Numbered from the stretch's first letter, positions 1 to 7,164 are shown. The stretch is 7,841 nt of DNA from Prolixibacteraceae bacterium (GCA_027451165.1 DAIDJX010000152.1:1-7841), one strand, 5' to 3'. Numbers and translations are program-made. The notes: a model not told the origin generated them from the sequence alone.

Positions 1-1
1 T

Positions 2-985
2 AAACCTGAAAATTGGTCACCCTTCTCCCCGAACGGCCTGAGCGGAGTCATGAAAGGCGCATCCGGGGTGTTTTTTGCATATATCGGATTTGATGCAATA
101 TCCACCACTGCGGAAGAATGTAAAAACCCGCAGCGGGATTTGCCCAAAGCGATGATCTGGTCCCTGATTATCTGTACGGTGCTCTATGTGGCCATCAGTC
201 TCGTACTCACCGGAATGGTCAGTTACAAGGAGTTGGGAGTGGGCGATCCCCTCGCTTATGTATTTCAGAAACTGAACCTGAACTGGATTTCCGGCGTAGT
301 CGCGATCGGTGCTATCATAGCCATGGCCAGTGTTTTATTGGTTTTTCAGGTTGGTCAGCCCCGCATCTGGATGAGCATGAGCCGCGATGGTTTGTTGCCG
401 CCCCGTTTCGGGAAAGTGCACAAGCGCTTTCATACGCCGGCATTTTCTACCATCATCACCGGAATTATTGTAGCCACCCCCGCCCTCTTTTTAAACCTGA
501 CCGAAGTAACCGACCTTACCAGCATCGGAACACTGATGGCCTTTATCCTGGTCTGCGGAGGAATTTTACTGCTCAAAGAGGAACCTGAAGAACAGAAAAA
601 AGGTTTCCGGGTACCCTATTTCAACAGTCGTCACATCCTCCCTCCATTGATCCTGGTTGTGGGGATCCTGGTCTTTGTGCTGAACAGGGATGGTGTAATG
701 AACTTTTTCAGCACATTAGACCCTAACCATCCGGATAACAGCAGTTGGCAGGTTTTCAGACATAAAATCCCATTTCTGGGCTTTCTGTTGATTTCTGTAA
801 TCATCGGGTACCGCGCCATCGCCAAAAATCTTTCTGCTATCCCTGTATTGGGTTTGCTGACCAACCTTTACCTGATCTCAGAACTGGGTATCATCAACTG
901 GATGCGGTTTCTTATCTGGCTGGCCATCGGACTGGTACTGTATTTTCTTTATGGTAAAAAACATAGTCTGCTGGAAAAAAGATAA
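2..985 (+). CDS. APC-family amino-acid permease, C-terminal part (5' end outside window)
   Basis: This is an integral inner-membrane transporter of the amino acid-polyamine-organocation superfamily, most like the cationic amino-acid transporter (CAT/YfnA-like) branch. The frame is open from base 2, giving about 327 visible residues; an ATG at 50 is internal. The first visible part contains FFAYIGFDAISTTAEE followed by NPQRDLP, the hallmark of this branch. In APC proteins this segment forms part of a substrate-site helix and the loop after it. Several hydrophobic helices follow (visible residues about 50-72, 96-118, 150-190, 214-230, 262-276 and 284-318). The protein ends with a short basic tail (YGKKHSLLEKR). 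Family members run to roughly 450-600 residues, so about a third of the gene lies upstream. The family assignment is secure. The substrate cannot be read from the sequence, though amino acids are likely. No cotranscribed neighbour is visible. Confidence 0.9.
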   Translation, partial: KPENWSPFSPNGLSGVMKGASGVFFAYIGFDAISTTAEECKNPQRDLPKAMIWSLIICTVLYVAISLVLTGMVSYKELGVGDPLAYVFQKLNLNWISGVVAIGAIIAMASVLLVFQVGQPRIWMSMSRDGLLPPRFGKVHKRFHTPAFSTIITGIIVATPALFLNLTEVTDLTSIGTLMAFILVCGGILLLKEEPEEQKKGFRVPYFNSRHILPPLILVVGILVFVLNRDGVMNFFSTLDPNHPDNSSWQVFRHKIPFLGFLLISVIIGYRAIAKNLSAIPVLGLLTNLYLISELGIINWMRFLIWLAIGLVLYFLYGKKHSLLEKR

Positions 986-1059
986 AAAGGAACTTAAGAA
1001 CTCCGGGCAACAGCAGTAACTACTATCATCCTAACAAGAAGGGAAAATGAAATAAATAA

Positions 1060-1107
1060 AAGGGTATCGAAGGCCGAAACAAAACGTTGATACCTTTCCC
1101 GATTTTT
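1060..1107 (+). terminator. Weak candidate intrinsic terminator after the permease gene
   Basis: AAGGGTATCGA (1060-1070) can pair with TTGATACCTTT (1087-1097), 11 pairs including two G-U, around a 16-base loop. A run of five T lies at 1103-1107, five bases after the stem. The T-run is displaced and the loop is large, so this is a modest candidate. It sits 75 bases after the permease stop and before the next gene. It is followed by a small A/T palindrome, GATTTTTAAAAAATC (1101-1115), which may instead belong to the next gene's promoter region. Confidence 0.35.
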
Positions 1108-1119
1108 AAAAAATCTTCC

Positions 1120-1127
1120 TATTTTCA
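1120..1127 (+). promoter_or_regulatory. Possible -7 box upstream of the GH109 gene
   Basis: TATTTTCA lies 24 bases before the ATG at 1152 and partly matches the Bacteroidota -7 consensus TAnnTTTG (four of six fixed positions). No TTG element is found at the usual 19-20 base spacing upstream, so the call rests on position and a partial match only. Confidence 0.2.
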
Positions 1128-1151
1128 CCTCTAAATCAAAACTACAACATC

Positions 1152-2570
1152 ATGGCATCTAACAGAAGAGATTTCCTGAAACATTCCCTGATCGGAGCCG
1201 GTATTCTTGGCTCCGGGCTGACGTCGCTGGTCGTCCTACCCGAAGCAGCTTCAGCCAAAACCAAAAAGAAAGTGGTTGGCGCACAGCAATTCAACATGTG
1301 CGGGTTTGTGGCCCCCAAACTGGACGTAGTCCGCATTGGCATTATCGGGTTGGGGAACCGCGGTCCGGGAGCTGTCGACAGGTTATCCTACATTCAGGGG
1401 GTTGAAATTAAAGCCCTTGGCGACCTGTATGAAGACAGGGTGGAAAAAGCACAGAATATACTTACGAAAAAAGGATTACCAAAAGCGATCGGTTATTCGG
1501 GTTCCAGGGATGCCTGGAAGCAAATGTGTGAACGGGATGACATCGACCTGATCTATACCTGCACACCCTGGGCGATGCATACCCCCATTGCGGTGTATGC
1601 CATGGAACACGGGAAGCATGCAGCTACGGAAGTACCGGCGGCCATAACCCTGGAGGAGTGCTGGCAGCTGGTGGAAACTTCTGAAAAAACCAGGAAGCAT
1701 TGTATGATGCTGGAAAACTGCTGCTACGATTTCTTTGAACTGATGACCCTCAATATGGTCAGACAAGGCTATTTCGGGGAGGTTATCCACGGGGAAGGCG
1801 CCTATATTCACAATTTGCTGTCATCCAATTTCGATAAAGAGGGCTATGCTGAAATGTGGCGGCTTAAAGAGAACTTCAAAAACGGCAATCTTTATCCGAC
1901 TCATGGCCTGGGGCCCATTTGCCAGATTATGAATATCAATCGCGGGGATCAGATGGATTACCTGGTTGCCATGCAGTCCAATGATTTCATGATGGCCGAA
2001 ACAGCAAAGCGACTCGCTGCACAGGATGGATTTTACAACGAATTTGCCGGAAAAACTTACCGCGGAAACATGAACAACACGGTGATCCGCACCTTTAAAG
2101 GAAAGACCATTCTGGTACAGCACGATGTTACCAGTCCGAGACCCTATTCCCGGCTTCATATTGTTGCCGGAACCAAAGCCTATGCACAGAAATACCCAAC
2201 CCCGGCCAGGGTTGCGGTTGAAGATGCCTGGCTCAATCCTGAAGAGATGAAGAAACTGGAAGATCAATATTCTCCGGAGATTGTCCGCAAAGTCGGGGAA
2301 ATGGCTAAAGAAATCGGGGGCCATGGAGGAATGGATTTCATGATGGACTGGAGGCTGATCGACTGCCTGCGGAACGGATTGCCACTGGATCAGGATGTCT
2401 ATGATGCCGCCCTGTGGAGTTCCATTTCACCCCTCAGCCAGCAATCAATCGCCAACAGGTCAGCATCGGTTGATATTCCAGATTTTACCCGCGGAGCGTG
2501 GAAAAACAACCAACCGGTGGAACTAACCCTGAAAGGCGGGGGAACTACCGGAGTAAACAAGAAAAAATAG
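1152..2570 (+). CDS. Tat-exported Gfo/Idh/MocA-fold protein of glycoside hydrolase family GH109
   Basis: The 472-residue product resembles GH109 enzymes, which use a tightly bound NAD to cleave alpha-N-acetylgalactosaminides by a redox-elimination mechanism. The N-terminus carries a twin-arginine signal (NRRDFLK at residues 4-10, hydrophobic stretch 12-29, then EAASA), so export already folded with its cofactor is expected. The dinucleotide-binding motif IGLGNRG is at 65-71. Compared with my recollection of the Elizabethkingia enzyme, its active-site residues E149, Y179, H228 and Y307 correspond to E188 (MLEN), Y218 (GAYIH), H251 (YPTHGLGP) and Y332 (RPYSR), and all are present. The C-terminal block DVYDAALWSSISPLS...IPDFTRGAW also matches the family. 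The start is an ATG directly followed by the Tat motif. The gene appears to be monocistronic with its own terminator. True activity on GalNAc is not proven by motifs, because GH109 relatives vary in sugar specificity. Confidence 0.9.
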   Translation: MASNRRDFLKHSLIGAGILGSGLTSLVVLPEAASAKTKKKVVGAQQFNMCGFVAPKLDVVRIGIIGLGNRGPGAVDRLSYIQGVEIKALGDLYEDRVEKAQNILTKKGLPKAIGYSGSRDAWKQMCERDDIDLIYTCTPWAMHTPIAVYAMEHGKHAATEVPAAITLEECWQLVETSEKTRKHCMMLENCCYDFFELMTLNMVRQGYFGEVIHGEGAYIHNLLSSNFDKEGYAEMWRLKENFKNGNLYPTHGLGPICQIMNINRGDQMDYLVAMQSNDFMMAETAKRLAAQDGFYNEFAGKTYRGNMNNTVIRTFKGKTILVQHDVTSPRPYSRLHIVAGTKAYAQKYPTPARVAVEDAWLNPEEMKKLEDQYSPEIVRKVGEMAKEIGGHGGMDFMMDWRLIDCLRNGLPLDQDVYDAALWSSISPLSQQSIANRSASVDIPDFTRGAWKNNQPVELTLKGGGTTGVNKKK

Positions 2571-2575
2571 TGATA

Positions 2576-2605
2576 AAGAGGGGCCACGAACCCCTCTTCT
2601 TTTTT
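2576..2605 (+). terminator. Strong intrinsic terminator of the GH109 gene
   Basis: A perfect 8-bp stem, AAGAGGGG (2576-2583) with CCCCTCTT (2591-2598), encloses a 7-base loop and is followed by C and six T (2599-2605). It begins five bases after the GH109 stop codon. The last T is also the first base of the complement of dinB's stop codon, so the 34-base gap between the convergent genes is almost entirely terminator. Read from the minus strand the hairpin lacks an immediate T-run, so it serves mainly the plus strand. Confidence 0.9.
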
Positions 2606-3687
2606 CAAAAATCCAGCACCAGTTGAACAGGTCCTTTTTCCGGGAGGTGAAAATGGGAAAGCGTAAGCCCTAATAAACGGATACCTGTCCGGAAAGGATA
2701 TTCTGCCATCAACAGATCCCAGCCTACCGACCTGAAATCATCCAGCGACACCACCGGCTCAGACAACGTTTTGCTCCGGGTTTGCTGGACAAAATCATTG
2801 TACTTGATTTTCAGGGTGACTGTCCGGCCTTTCTGTCCCGATTCCTGTATATGCCCCCAAACCCTCCCGGCAATCGCATCCAGTTCTGGCTTTAACAATT
2901 CCGGAATATACAGATCCTGCTCAAAAGTTTCCTCCCCTCCAATGGATTTTCGCTCTTGCGACTCTTCTACTGGTCGGCTATCTATGCCCCGGACAATTTC
3001 ATAGTAATAATTCCCTGATTTACCAAACATCCGGATCAGCTCACCCCTGTCCAGCATTTTCAGATCTTTACCGAAAAGGATGCCCATCTCTTTCATCTTT
3101 CTGGCTGTCACTTTTCCGATACCGTAAAACTTCCTGATTTCAAGCTGATCAATGAAGGACTGAGCTTCTCCGGGAAGAATGACATACATGCCATCCGGCT
3201 TATTGACTTCCGAAGCCATTTTAGCCAGGAATTTATTGTAGGAAACACCGGCTGAAGCGGTCAACCTGGTCTCTTCCCATATCCTTTGCCGGATTTCCCG
3301 GGCAATCAGCGTGGCAGAAGGCTTCCCTTTCCGGATGTACGTGACATCCAGATAAGCCTCATCCAGCGACAAAGGTTCCACAAGATCGGTATATTCATCA
3401 AAAATGGCCCTTACCTGCCGGGATACTTCATGGTAGACGGAAAAACGTGGTTTAACAAAGATTAAATGTGGACAAAGCCGTTTGGCGGTGGTGGAAGCCA
3501 TGGCCGAATGAACACCGAAACGGCGCGCCTCATAGCTGGCCGCAGCCACAACGCTCCTTTCTCCTGAACCGCCGACCGCTACAGGTTTCCCTCTTAACTG
3601 GGGATTATCCCGCTGCTCGACCGACGCAAAAAATGCATCCATGTCAATGTGGATGATCTTCCTGATCTCCGGTTGTTCCCCTGTCAT
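2605..3687 (-). CDS. dinB: DNA polymerase IV (Y-family translesion polymerase)
   Basis: This error-prone DNA polymerase extends primers past damaged bases and is usually recruited by the sliding clamp. From the ATG at 3687 it has 360 residues, close to the 351 of E. coli Pol IV. The catalytic metal ligands are visible: D15 in IIHIDMDAFF and D109/E110 in SLDEAYLD. The second F of DAFF (F20) takes the steric-gate position that excludes ribonucleotides. The YEARRFGVHSAM block belongs to the fingers. FYGIGKVTARKMKEMGI (about 187-203) is the thumb helix-hairpin-helix. The little-finger domain follows (about 240-345). The extreme C-terminus QLVLDF resembles the clamp-binding QLVLGL of E. coli Pol IV. 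A GTG at 3702 would add five residues (MNEQK); I prefer the ATG because conservation begins shortly after it. The gene stands alone between a convergent and a divergent neighbour. No LexA-type operator is recognised upstream. Confidence 0.95.
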   Translation of the reverse strand: MTGEQPEIRKIIHIDMDAFFASVEQRDNPQLRGKPVAVGGSGERSVVAAASYEARRFGVHSAMASTTAKRLCPHLIFVKPRFSVYHEVSRQVRAIFDEYTDLVEPLSLDEAYLDVTYIRKGKPSATLIAREIRQRIWEETRLTASAGVSYNKFLAKMASEVNKPDGMYVILPGEAQSFIDQLEIRKFYGIGKVTARKMKEMGILFGKDLKMLDRGELIRMFGKSGNYYYEIVRGIDSRPVEESQERKSIGGEETFEQDLYIPELLKPELDAIAGRVWGHIQESGQKGRTVTLKIKYNDFVQQTRSKTLSEPVVSLDDFRSVGWDLLMAEYPFRTGIRLLGLTLSHFHLPEKGPVQLVLDF

Positions 3688-3784
3688 TTTCTGTTCATTC
3701 ACCCCTCAAAAATAATTTCTTATTCCCAGAAACAAATCACGCTCAATTGAATCGTTTTAATTTACTTTACCTGTGCCAACCAGT

Positions 3785-4996
3785 ATGTCAAATGTACCAT
3801 TGAGAAATACAAACACAAAGAAGAGCATTGCCCCTTTGAACAGAAATATTCTGTTTACAGGCTTAACCAGTTTCCTTACCGATACTTCGGTAAAGATGGT
3901 TTATTCCGTAATGCCGATGTTTCTGTTGTCGATTGGAGCCTCACGTACGGCTTTGTCTCTTATTGAAGGGATCGCCGAAAGCACCTCCTCTCTGCTAAAG
4001 AGTTTTTCCGGATACTGGAGCGACAAAATGGGTAAAAACAAACCACTGATGCTGTTGGGTTATGCCCTGAGCGCTCTCATCATGCCCCTGTATGTGTTTG
4101 TGGTTAATCCCCTTCAGGTACTGTTCCTGCGATTCATTGAAAGAGTGGGCAAAGGAATACGGACTTCACCCCGCGACAGTCTCATTGCCGGTTCATCGCC
4201 TGCAGCTGAAACAGGAAAAAGTTTTGGGTTCCAGAAAGCCATGGACAACAGTGGCGCCATCGTTGGGCCACTGCTTGCTTTTCTAATTTTGTGGCTTTTC
4301 CCCGGAAATTACAAACTGATCTTCCTTTTAGCTGCCATTCCCTCACTGGCAGGAATTGCTGTTATCATCTTCGGAATCCGGGAAACCAAAAACAAAAGAG
4401 CGCTAAAGACTGTTTCTGTTTCATGGAAGAATTTCCCTTCAAAATTTTACTTTTTCCTGGGAATAATCTTCGTATTCACACTGGGGAACTCCACCGATGC
4501 CCTGCTGATTGTGAAAGCACGGGAAACCGGAATTACCGTTGCATTTGTTCCCTTGGTTTATATGGTAACCAATGTGGTATCTGTCCTTTTTTCAATTCCC
4601 ACGGGAATACTTGCCGATAAAATTGGAAAAGAGAAAGTGCTTATTGCCGGATATCTGGTCTATGCAGGGGTCTATTTCGGTTTTGGAAAAACCGGAAGCA
4701 TCAGCGGAATTGTCCTTCTTTTTGCCCTTTATGGCCTCTATTCAGCGCTGACCGACGGCGTTCAGAAAGCCCTGGTTGCCGATATGATCCCCAAAGAAAG
4801 TAAAGGTACAGGGCTGGGCATTTATAATGCGCTGCTTGGTTTTACACTTTTACCGGCCAGCCTGGTTGCCGGGATTCTTTATGATAAGGTGAATTCTTCC
4901 CTACCCTTTTATCTCGGCGCATTCATGGCAGTTTCAGCAGCGATACTGATGGCGATCTATCTGTTAAAAATGAAGAGACTTTCCAATTCTGAATAA
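3785..4996 (+). CDS. Major facilitator superfamily transporter, 12 transmembrane segments
   Basis: This is an inner-membrane secondary transporter of 403 residues, a normal MFS length. Two copies of the MFS loop signature mark the two homologous halves: GYWSDKMGKNKP at about 76-87 and GILADKIGKEK at about 274-284. Between them the block ERVGKGIRTSPRDSLIAGS (about 119-137) is typical of one group of MFS_1 permeases. A basic loop (RETKNKRALK, about 199-208) separates the halves. The N-terminus is polar, followed by the first helix (NILFTGLTSFLTD). A GTG at 3773 would add MPTS. I chose the ATG at 3785 because ATG is favoured and neither site has a Shine-Dalgarno sequence. The substrate is unknown. 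Drug efflux would be a guess, since the family also carries sugars, siderophores and organic acids. The gene is divergent from dinB (97 bases between the starts) and convergent with the TPM gene, so it is probably a single-gene unit. Confidence 0.88.
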   Translation: MSNVPLRNTNTKKSIAPLNRNILFTGLTSFLTDTSVKMVYSVMPMFLLSIGASRTALSLIEGIAESTSSLLKSFSGYWSDKMGKNKPLMLLGYALSALIMPLYVFVVNPLQVLFLRFIERVGKGIRTSPRDSLIAGSSPAAETGKSFGFQKAMDNSGAIVGPLLAFLILWLFPGNYKLIFLLAAIPSLAGIAVIIFGIRETKNKRALKTVSVSWKNFPSKFYFFLGIIFVFTLGNSTDALLIVKARETGITVAFVPLVYMVTNVVSVLFSIPTGILADKIGKEKVLIAGYLVYAGVYFGFGKTGSISGIVLLFALYGLYSALTDGVQKALVADMIPKESKGTGLGIYNALLGFTLLPASLVAGILYDKVNSSLPFYLGAFMAVSAAILMAIYLLKMKRLSNSE

Positions 4997-5015
4997 CCTG
5001 GCCGGTATCAGGCAC

Positions 5016-5828
5016 CTACCATGAACCACCGGCACCGCCACCGCCGAAGCTGCCGCCGCCAAAGCCGCCAAAGCCTCCGCCGCCGCCACCAAAGCCGCCT
5101 CCGCCGAATCCACCGCTGCCCCTGGAAAAATCAGACCAGGAGCCTCTTCCCCTGGAGCCCATCATGCCCATCAGCATCCAAAAAGGAAGACTCCTTGTTC
5201 CGGCATTATAAGACCCTTTGTTTTTACCGCGGAAAATTGTCAGAAAGATGATAATAAGCAGGATAAACAACACCGGAAATCCGCCTCCCGATTTCTCCTT
5301 TTCACCTCCGCCCTGGTACTGGTCAGCAGTATATTCACCCCGGGATAGGTCCATAATAACCCCGACTCCGGCCATTATTCCACCAAAATAATCATTTCCC
5401 CTGAAGCGGGGGATCATCTCATGGTCAACAATCTTACCATTGGCGATGGCATCCGGGATTACCCCTTCCAATCCATAGCCGACCGAAATAAAAACCTGCC
5501 CTTTCTCATTACCAGTTTTGGGCTTTACCAAAACCACGATCCCGTTGTTTTTATCCTTCTGTCCGACACCCCAACTCTCCCCGATGCGATAAGCCATATC
5601 TGCAGGATCATAACCATTCAGGGTGACCATGGTAACAACCACTATCTGATTGCTGGTCTGACGGGCAAACTGAACCAGGGAATCCTCCAGAACTGCGACC
5701 TGCTCCTGCCCTAAAATGCCGGCAAAATCATTGACCAGCCTGGGCGGATCAGGACGTAGAGGAACCTGAGCCAGGTTAATGAACGGCAGAAAAAGCGCAA
5801 GCCACAAACTATATTTTATCCATTTCAT
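5016..5828 (-). CDS. Secreted/membrane TPM-domain protein with glycine-rich tail (YgcG-like)
   Basis: The 270-residue product has an N-terminal signal peptide (MKWIKYSLWLALFLPFINLAQ), a TPM domain (about 31-162), a transmembrane helix (about 184-199, FPVLFILLIIIFLTIF) and a glycine/phenylalanine-rich tail (237-270) ending GGGGAGGSW. Conserved TPM pieces are LVNDFAGIL, NQIVVVT, NNGIVVLV and FISVGYGLEGVIPDA. The N-terminal domain should lie outside the cytoplasmic membrane. TPM proteins have been linked to photosystem II repair in plants and sometimes called phosphatases, but the bacterial function is not established, so I assign none. The start ATG overlaps the upstream TPM gene's stop as ATGA (5825-5828), which indicates translational coupling. 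It is the last gene of the lemA-TPM-TPM cluster and ends 19 bases from the convergent MFS stop. The tail is encoded by a CCG/CCN-rich tract on the plus strand. Confidence 0.88.
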   Translation of the reverse strand: MKWIKYSLWLALFLPFINLAQVPLRPDPPRLVNDFAGILGQEQVAVLEDSLVQFARQTSNQIVVVTMVTLNGYDPADMAYRIGESWGVGQKDKNNGIVVLVKPKTGNEKGQVFISVGYGLEGVIPDAIANGKIVDHEMIPRFRGNDYFGGIMAGVGVIMDLSRGEYTADQYQGGGEKEKSGGGFPVLFILLIIIFLTIFRGKNKGSYNAGTRSLPFWMLMGMMGSRGRGSWSDFSRGSGGFGGGGFGGGGGGFGGFGGGSFGGGGAGGSW

Positions 5829-6277
5829 ATTTCATCCTCCCTGCTCCCATAAGAAATTTCATTTGTCAATTCATCCACATCACCCATTTCATAGGGAAAT
5901 TGTTCTTTCAGCTGTTCCCCCGCCATCCGTATTCCTTCCATCAGTCCTTCAGGAATCTGATTCATCCTGAAGTAATTCAAAACCGCTTCCTTGGTTTCAT
6001 CCCAGAAACCAGTGGGGACCTTCTGGTTTATACCAACATCCCCAATGATCGCAAATTTTCTGTCATTTACCGCAACATAGAATAGAATTCCGTTCCGGAG
6101 TTTGGTTTTATGCATTTCCAATTTTGCAAAAATATCTGCTGCCCGGTCAAAAAGATCTGTTTTACAGGAGTTTTCAAGGTGGACCCTGATTTCTCCGGAA
6201 GTGTTCATTTCTGCCACTTCAATAGCCCTTTTTATTCCGGCTTTATGCTCATCGGTAAACTCTTCCCAGAAATTCAT
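5825..6277 (-). CDS. Short TPM-domain protein, no signal peptide
   Basis: This 150-residue protein is essentially a stand-alone TPM domain. The core runs from SGEIRVHLE (27-35) through RNGILFYVAVNDRKFAIIGD (61-80) to EGLMEGIRMAGEQL (110-123), with an acidic C-terminus (SREDEI). It is a divergent paralogue of the next gene's N-terminal domain, sharing the NGI-V pattern and the following beta-strand. It has no signal peptide or membrane helix, so a cytoplasmic location is expected, unlike its paralogue and LemA. The start chosen is ATG 6277 (MNFWEEF). An in-frame TTG at 6304 would add nine unconserved residues and abut the inverted repeat, so it is unlikely. It overlaps the downstream TPM gene by 4 bases and lies 119 bases after lemA. 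The biochemical role is unknown. Confidence 0.85.
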   Translation of the reverse strand: MNFWEEFTDEHKAGIKRAIEVAEMNTSGEIRVHLENSCKTDLFDRAADIFAKLEMHKTKLRNGILFYVAVNDRKFAIIGDVGINQKVPTGFWDETKEAVLNYFRMNQIPEGLMEGIRMAGEQLKEQFPYEMGDVDELTNEISYGSREDEI

Positions 6278-6309
6278 TTTTTCATTTTTTGCATTAAACG
6301 ACAAGTTAG

Positions 6310-6395
6310 ATTTCGGATTTCGGATTTGAGATTTCGGATTTTGAGACAGGAGAGTCCGCAGGCAAATCCGAAATCGTACATCCGAAATCCGAAAT
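6310..6395. repeat. Two-tier inverted repeat of ATTTCGG units between lemA and the short TPM gene
   Basis: ATTTCGGATTTCGGAT (6310-6325) is the exact reverse complement of 6380-6395 (16 bp). Inside it, GATTTCGGATTT (6330-6341) is the exact reverse complement of 6364-6375 (12 bp). The two stems are separated by a 4x4 internal loop (6326-6329 and 6376-6379) and capped by a 22-base loop (6342-6363). The left arm is itself repetitive: 7-base ATTTCGG units, with the inner copy starting 21 bases after the first. Transcribed from either strand it would fold into a long hairpin. It starts one base after the lemA stop codon (minus direction) and has no T-run, so it is not a standard terminator. Repeats of this ATTTCGG type are, from memory, dispersed in many Bacteroidota and environmental genomes. 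Confidence 0.85.
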
Positions 6396-6396
6396 A

Positions 6397-6975
6397 TCAG
6401 AACTTCACCTGTGGTGCAGCAGATGCCCCCGGAGCCGCTTCAAAATAAGCCTTTTTCCGGAATCCGAAAATGGCTGCAGTGATCAACTGAGGAAAACGGC
6501 GGATATACGCATTATAGTTTTGCGTGGTTTCATTGAATTTCTGCCTCTCCACAGCAATTCTGTTTTCAGTTCCCTCCAATTGAGCCTGCAAATCGAGGAA
6601 GTTCTGATTGGCTTTCAGGTCTGGATATTGTTCTACCACCACCATTAACCGGCTCAAGGCTGAGGAAAGACCACCCTGTGCATCCTGGAATTGTTTTATC
6701 GCTTCAGGAGTAAGATTGGTCGGGTCAATTTTTGTTGCTGTTGCCTGGGCTCTTGCTTCAACTACCCTGGTGAAGGTCTCCTGCTCATGTGTTGCATATC
6801 CCTTCACTGTTTCCACGAGGTTAGGAATCAGATCGGCCCTGCGTTGGTAAACATTCTCCACCTGAGACCAGGCTGATTTAACAGCTTCGTCCTTGGTAAC
6901 CATTGAATTGTACCCACAACCGGTAAAGGATAACCCGGCAATCACCACTAATAAAAGGGAAAACAAATTTCTCAT
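6397..6975 (-). CDS. lemA: LemA family lipoprotein
   Basis: LemA proteins are small membrane-associated, mostly helical proteins of unclear function found across bacteria. The 192-residue product begins with a lipoprotein signal peptide (MRNLFSLLLVVIAGLSFTGC, lipid-attachment cysteine C20). The LemA domain follows: AWSQVENVYQRRADLIPNLVETVKGYATHE (36-65), an Ala-rich helix, GGLSSALSRLMVVVEQYPDLKANQNF (101-126) and ENRIAVERQKFNETTQNYNAYIRRFP (137-162). These are the family's strongest signatures. The C-terminus (AAPGASAAPQVKF) is low-complexity. The ATG at 6975 is chosen because it starts the signal peptide. An upstream in-frame start at 7041 would bury the signal behind 22 unconserved residues. 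It is the first gene of the lemA-TPM-TPM cluster, a combination seen repeatedly in bacteria. LemA in many phyla has an uncleaved N-terminal helix, whereas here a lipid anchor is predicted. Confidence 0.93.
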   Translation of the reverse strand: MRNLFSLLLVVIAGLSFTGCGYNSMVTKDEAVKSAWSQVENVYQRRADLIPNLVETVKGYATHEQETFTRVVEARAQATATKIDPTNLTPEAIKQFQDAQGGLSSALSRLMVVVEQYPDLKANQNFLDLQAQLEGTENRIAVERQKFNETTQNYNAYIRRFPQLITAAIFGFRKKAYFEAAPGASAAPQVKF

Positions 6976-7164
6976 TTCACTAATTTTTTTATAAAAATGA
7001 ACAACTATTTTACCGGATCCACCTGAATATCGGGGAATCACCTCTTTTTGCCGCTAAAATACATTTTTAACCAGATAAATGGTTTGTACAGATGTCAGAT
7101 ACCTGGAATTTCTTCCTTTGGACTTATTATTTTTCGAAAACAAACGGTTAATGACTTTTCTTGT

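Noticed and set aside
1821..2324. Minus-strand open frame of 167 codons inside the GH109 gene
   Set aside because: It lies wholly antisense to a gene with strong family motifs, and its translation shows no recognisable domain or coherent start context.
3684..3698. Four-codon mini-frame (ATG AAC AGA AAA TGA, minus strand) whose stop overlaps the dinB ATG
   Set aside because: A coupling leader is imaginable, but so short a frame arises by chance and there is no ribosome-binding support.
3763..3770. TACTTTAC as a -7 box for the MFS gene
   Set aside because: It matches only four of six consensus positions, the nearest TTG is at the wrong spacing, and it lies very close to the start codon.
4997..5015. 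Hairpin between the convergent MFS and TPM genes (CCTG...CAGG)
   Set aside because: Only four base pairs and no T-run on either strand; too weak to call a terminator.
5021..5251. Plus-strand Arg/His-rich open frame over the TPM tail
   Set aside because: The composition (RHRRSCRRQSRQSLRRR) is the opposite-strand reading of glycine codons; not a protein gene.
6309..6395. Possible short CRISPR-like array
   Set aside because: The repeat units are 7 to 16 bases, lie in inverted orientation and have no regular unique spacers; no cas gene is present.
6110..6448. Plus-strand open frame of 112 codons across the short TPM gene and the repeat
   Set aside because: It is antisense to two well-supported genes, and its RFRISDLRFRI and NPKSYIRNPK stretches are just translations of the ATTTCGG repeats.
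6976..7041. 22-residue N-terminal extension of LemA
   Set aside because: It would place polar, unconserved residues before a clear lipoprotein signal peptide; the ATG at 6975 fits the export signal.
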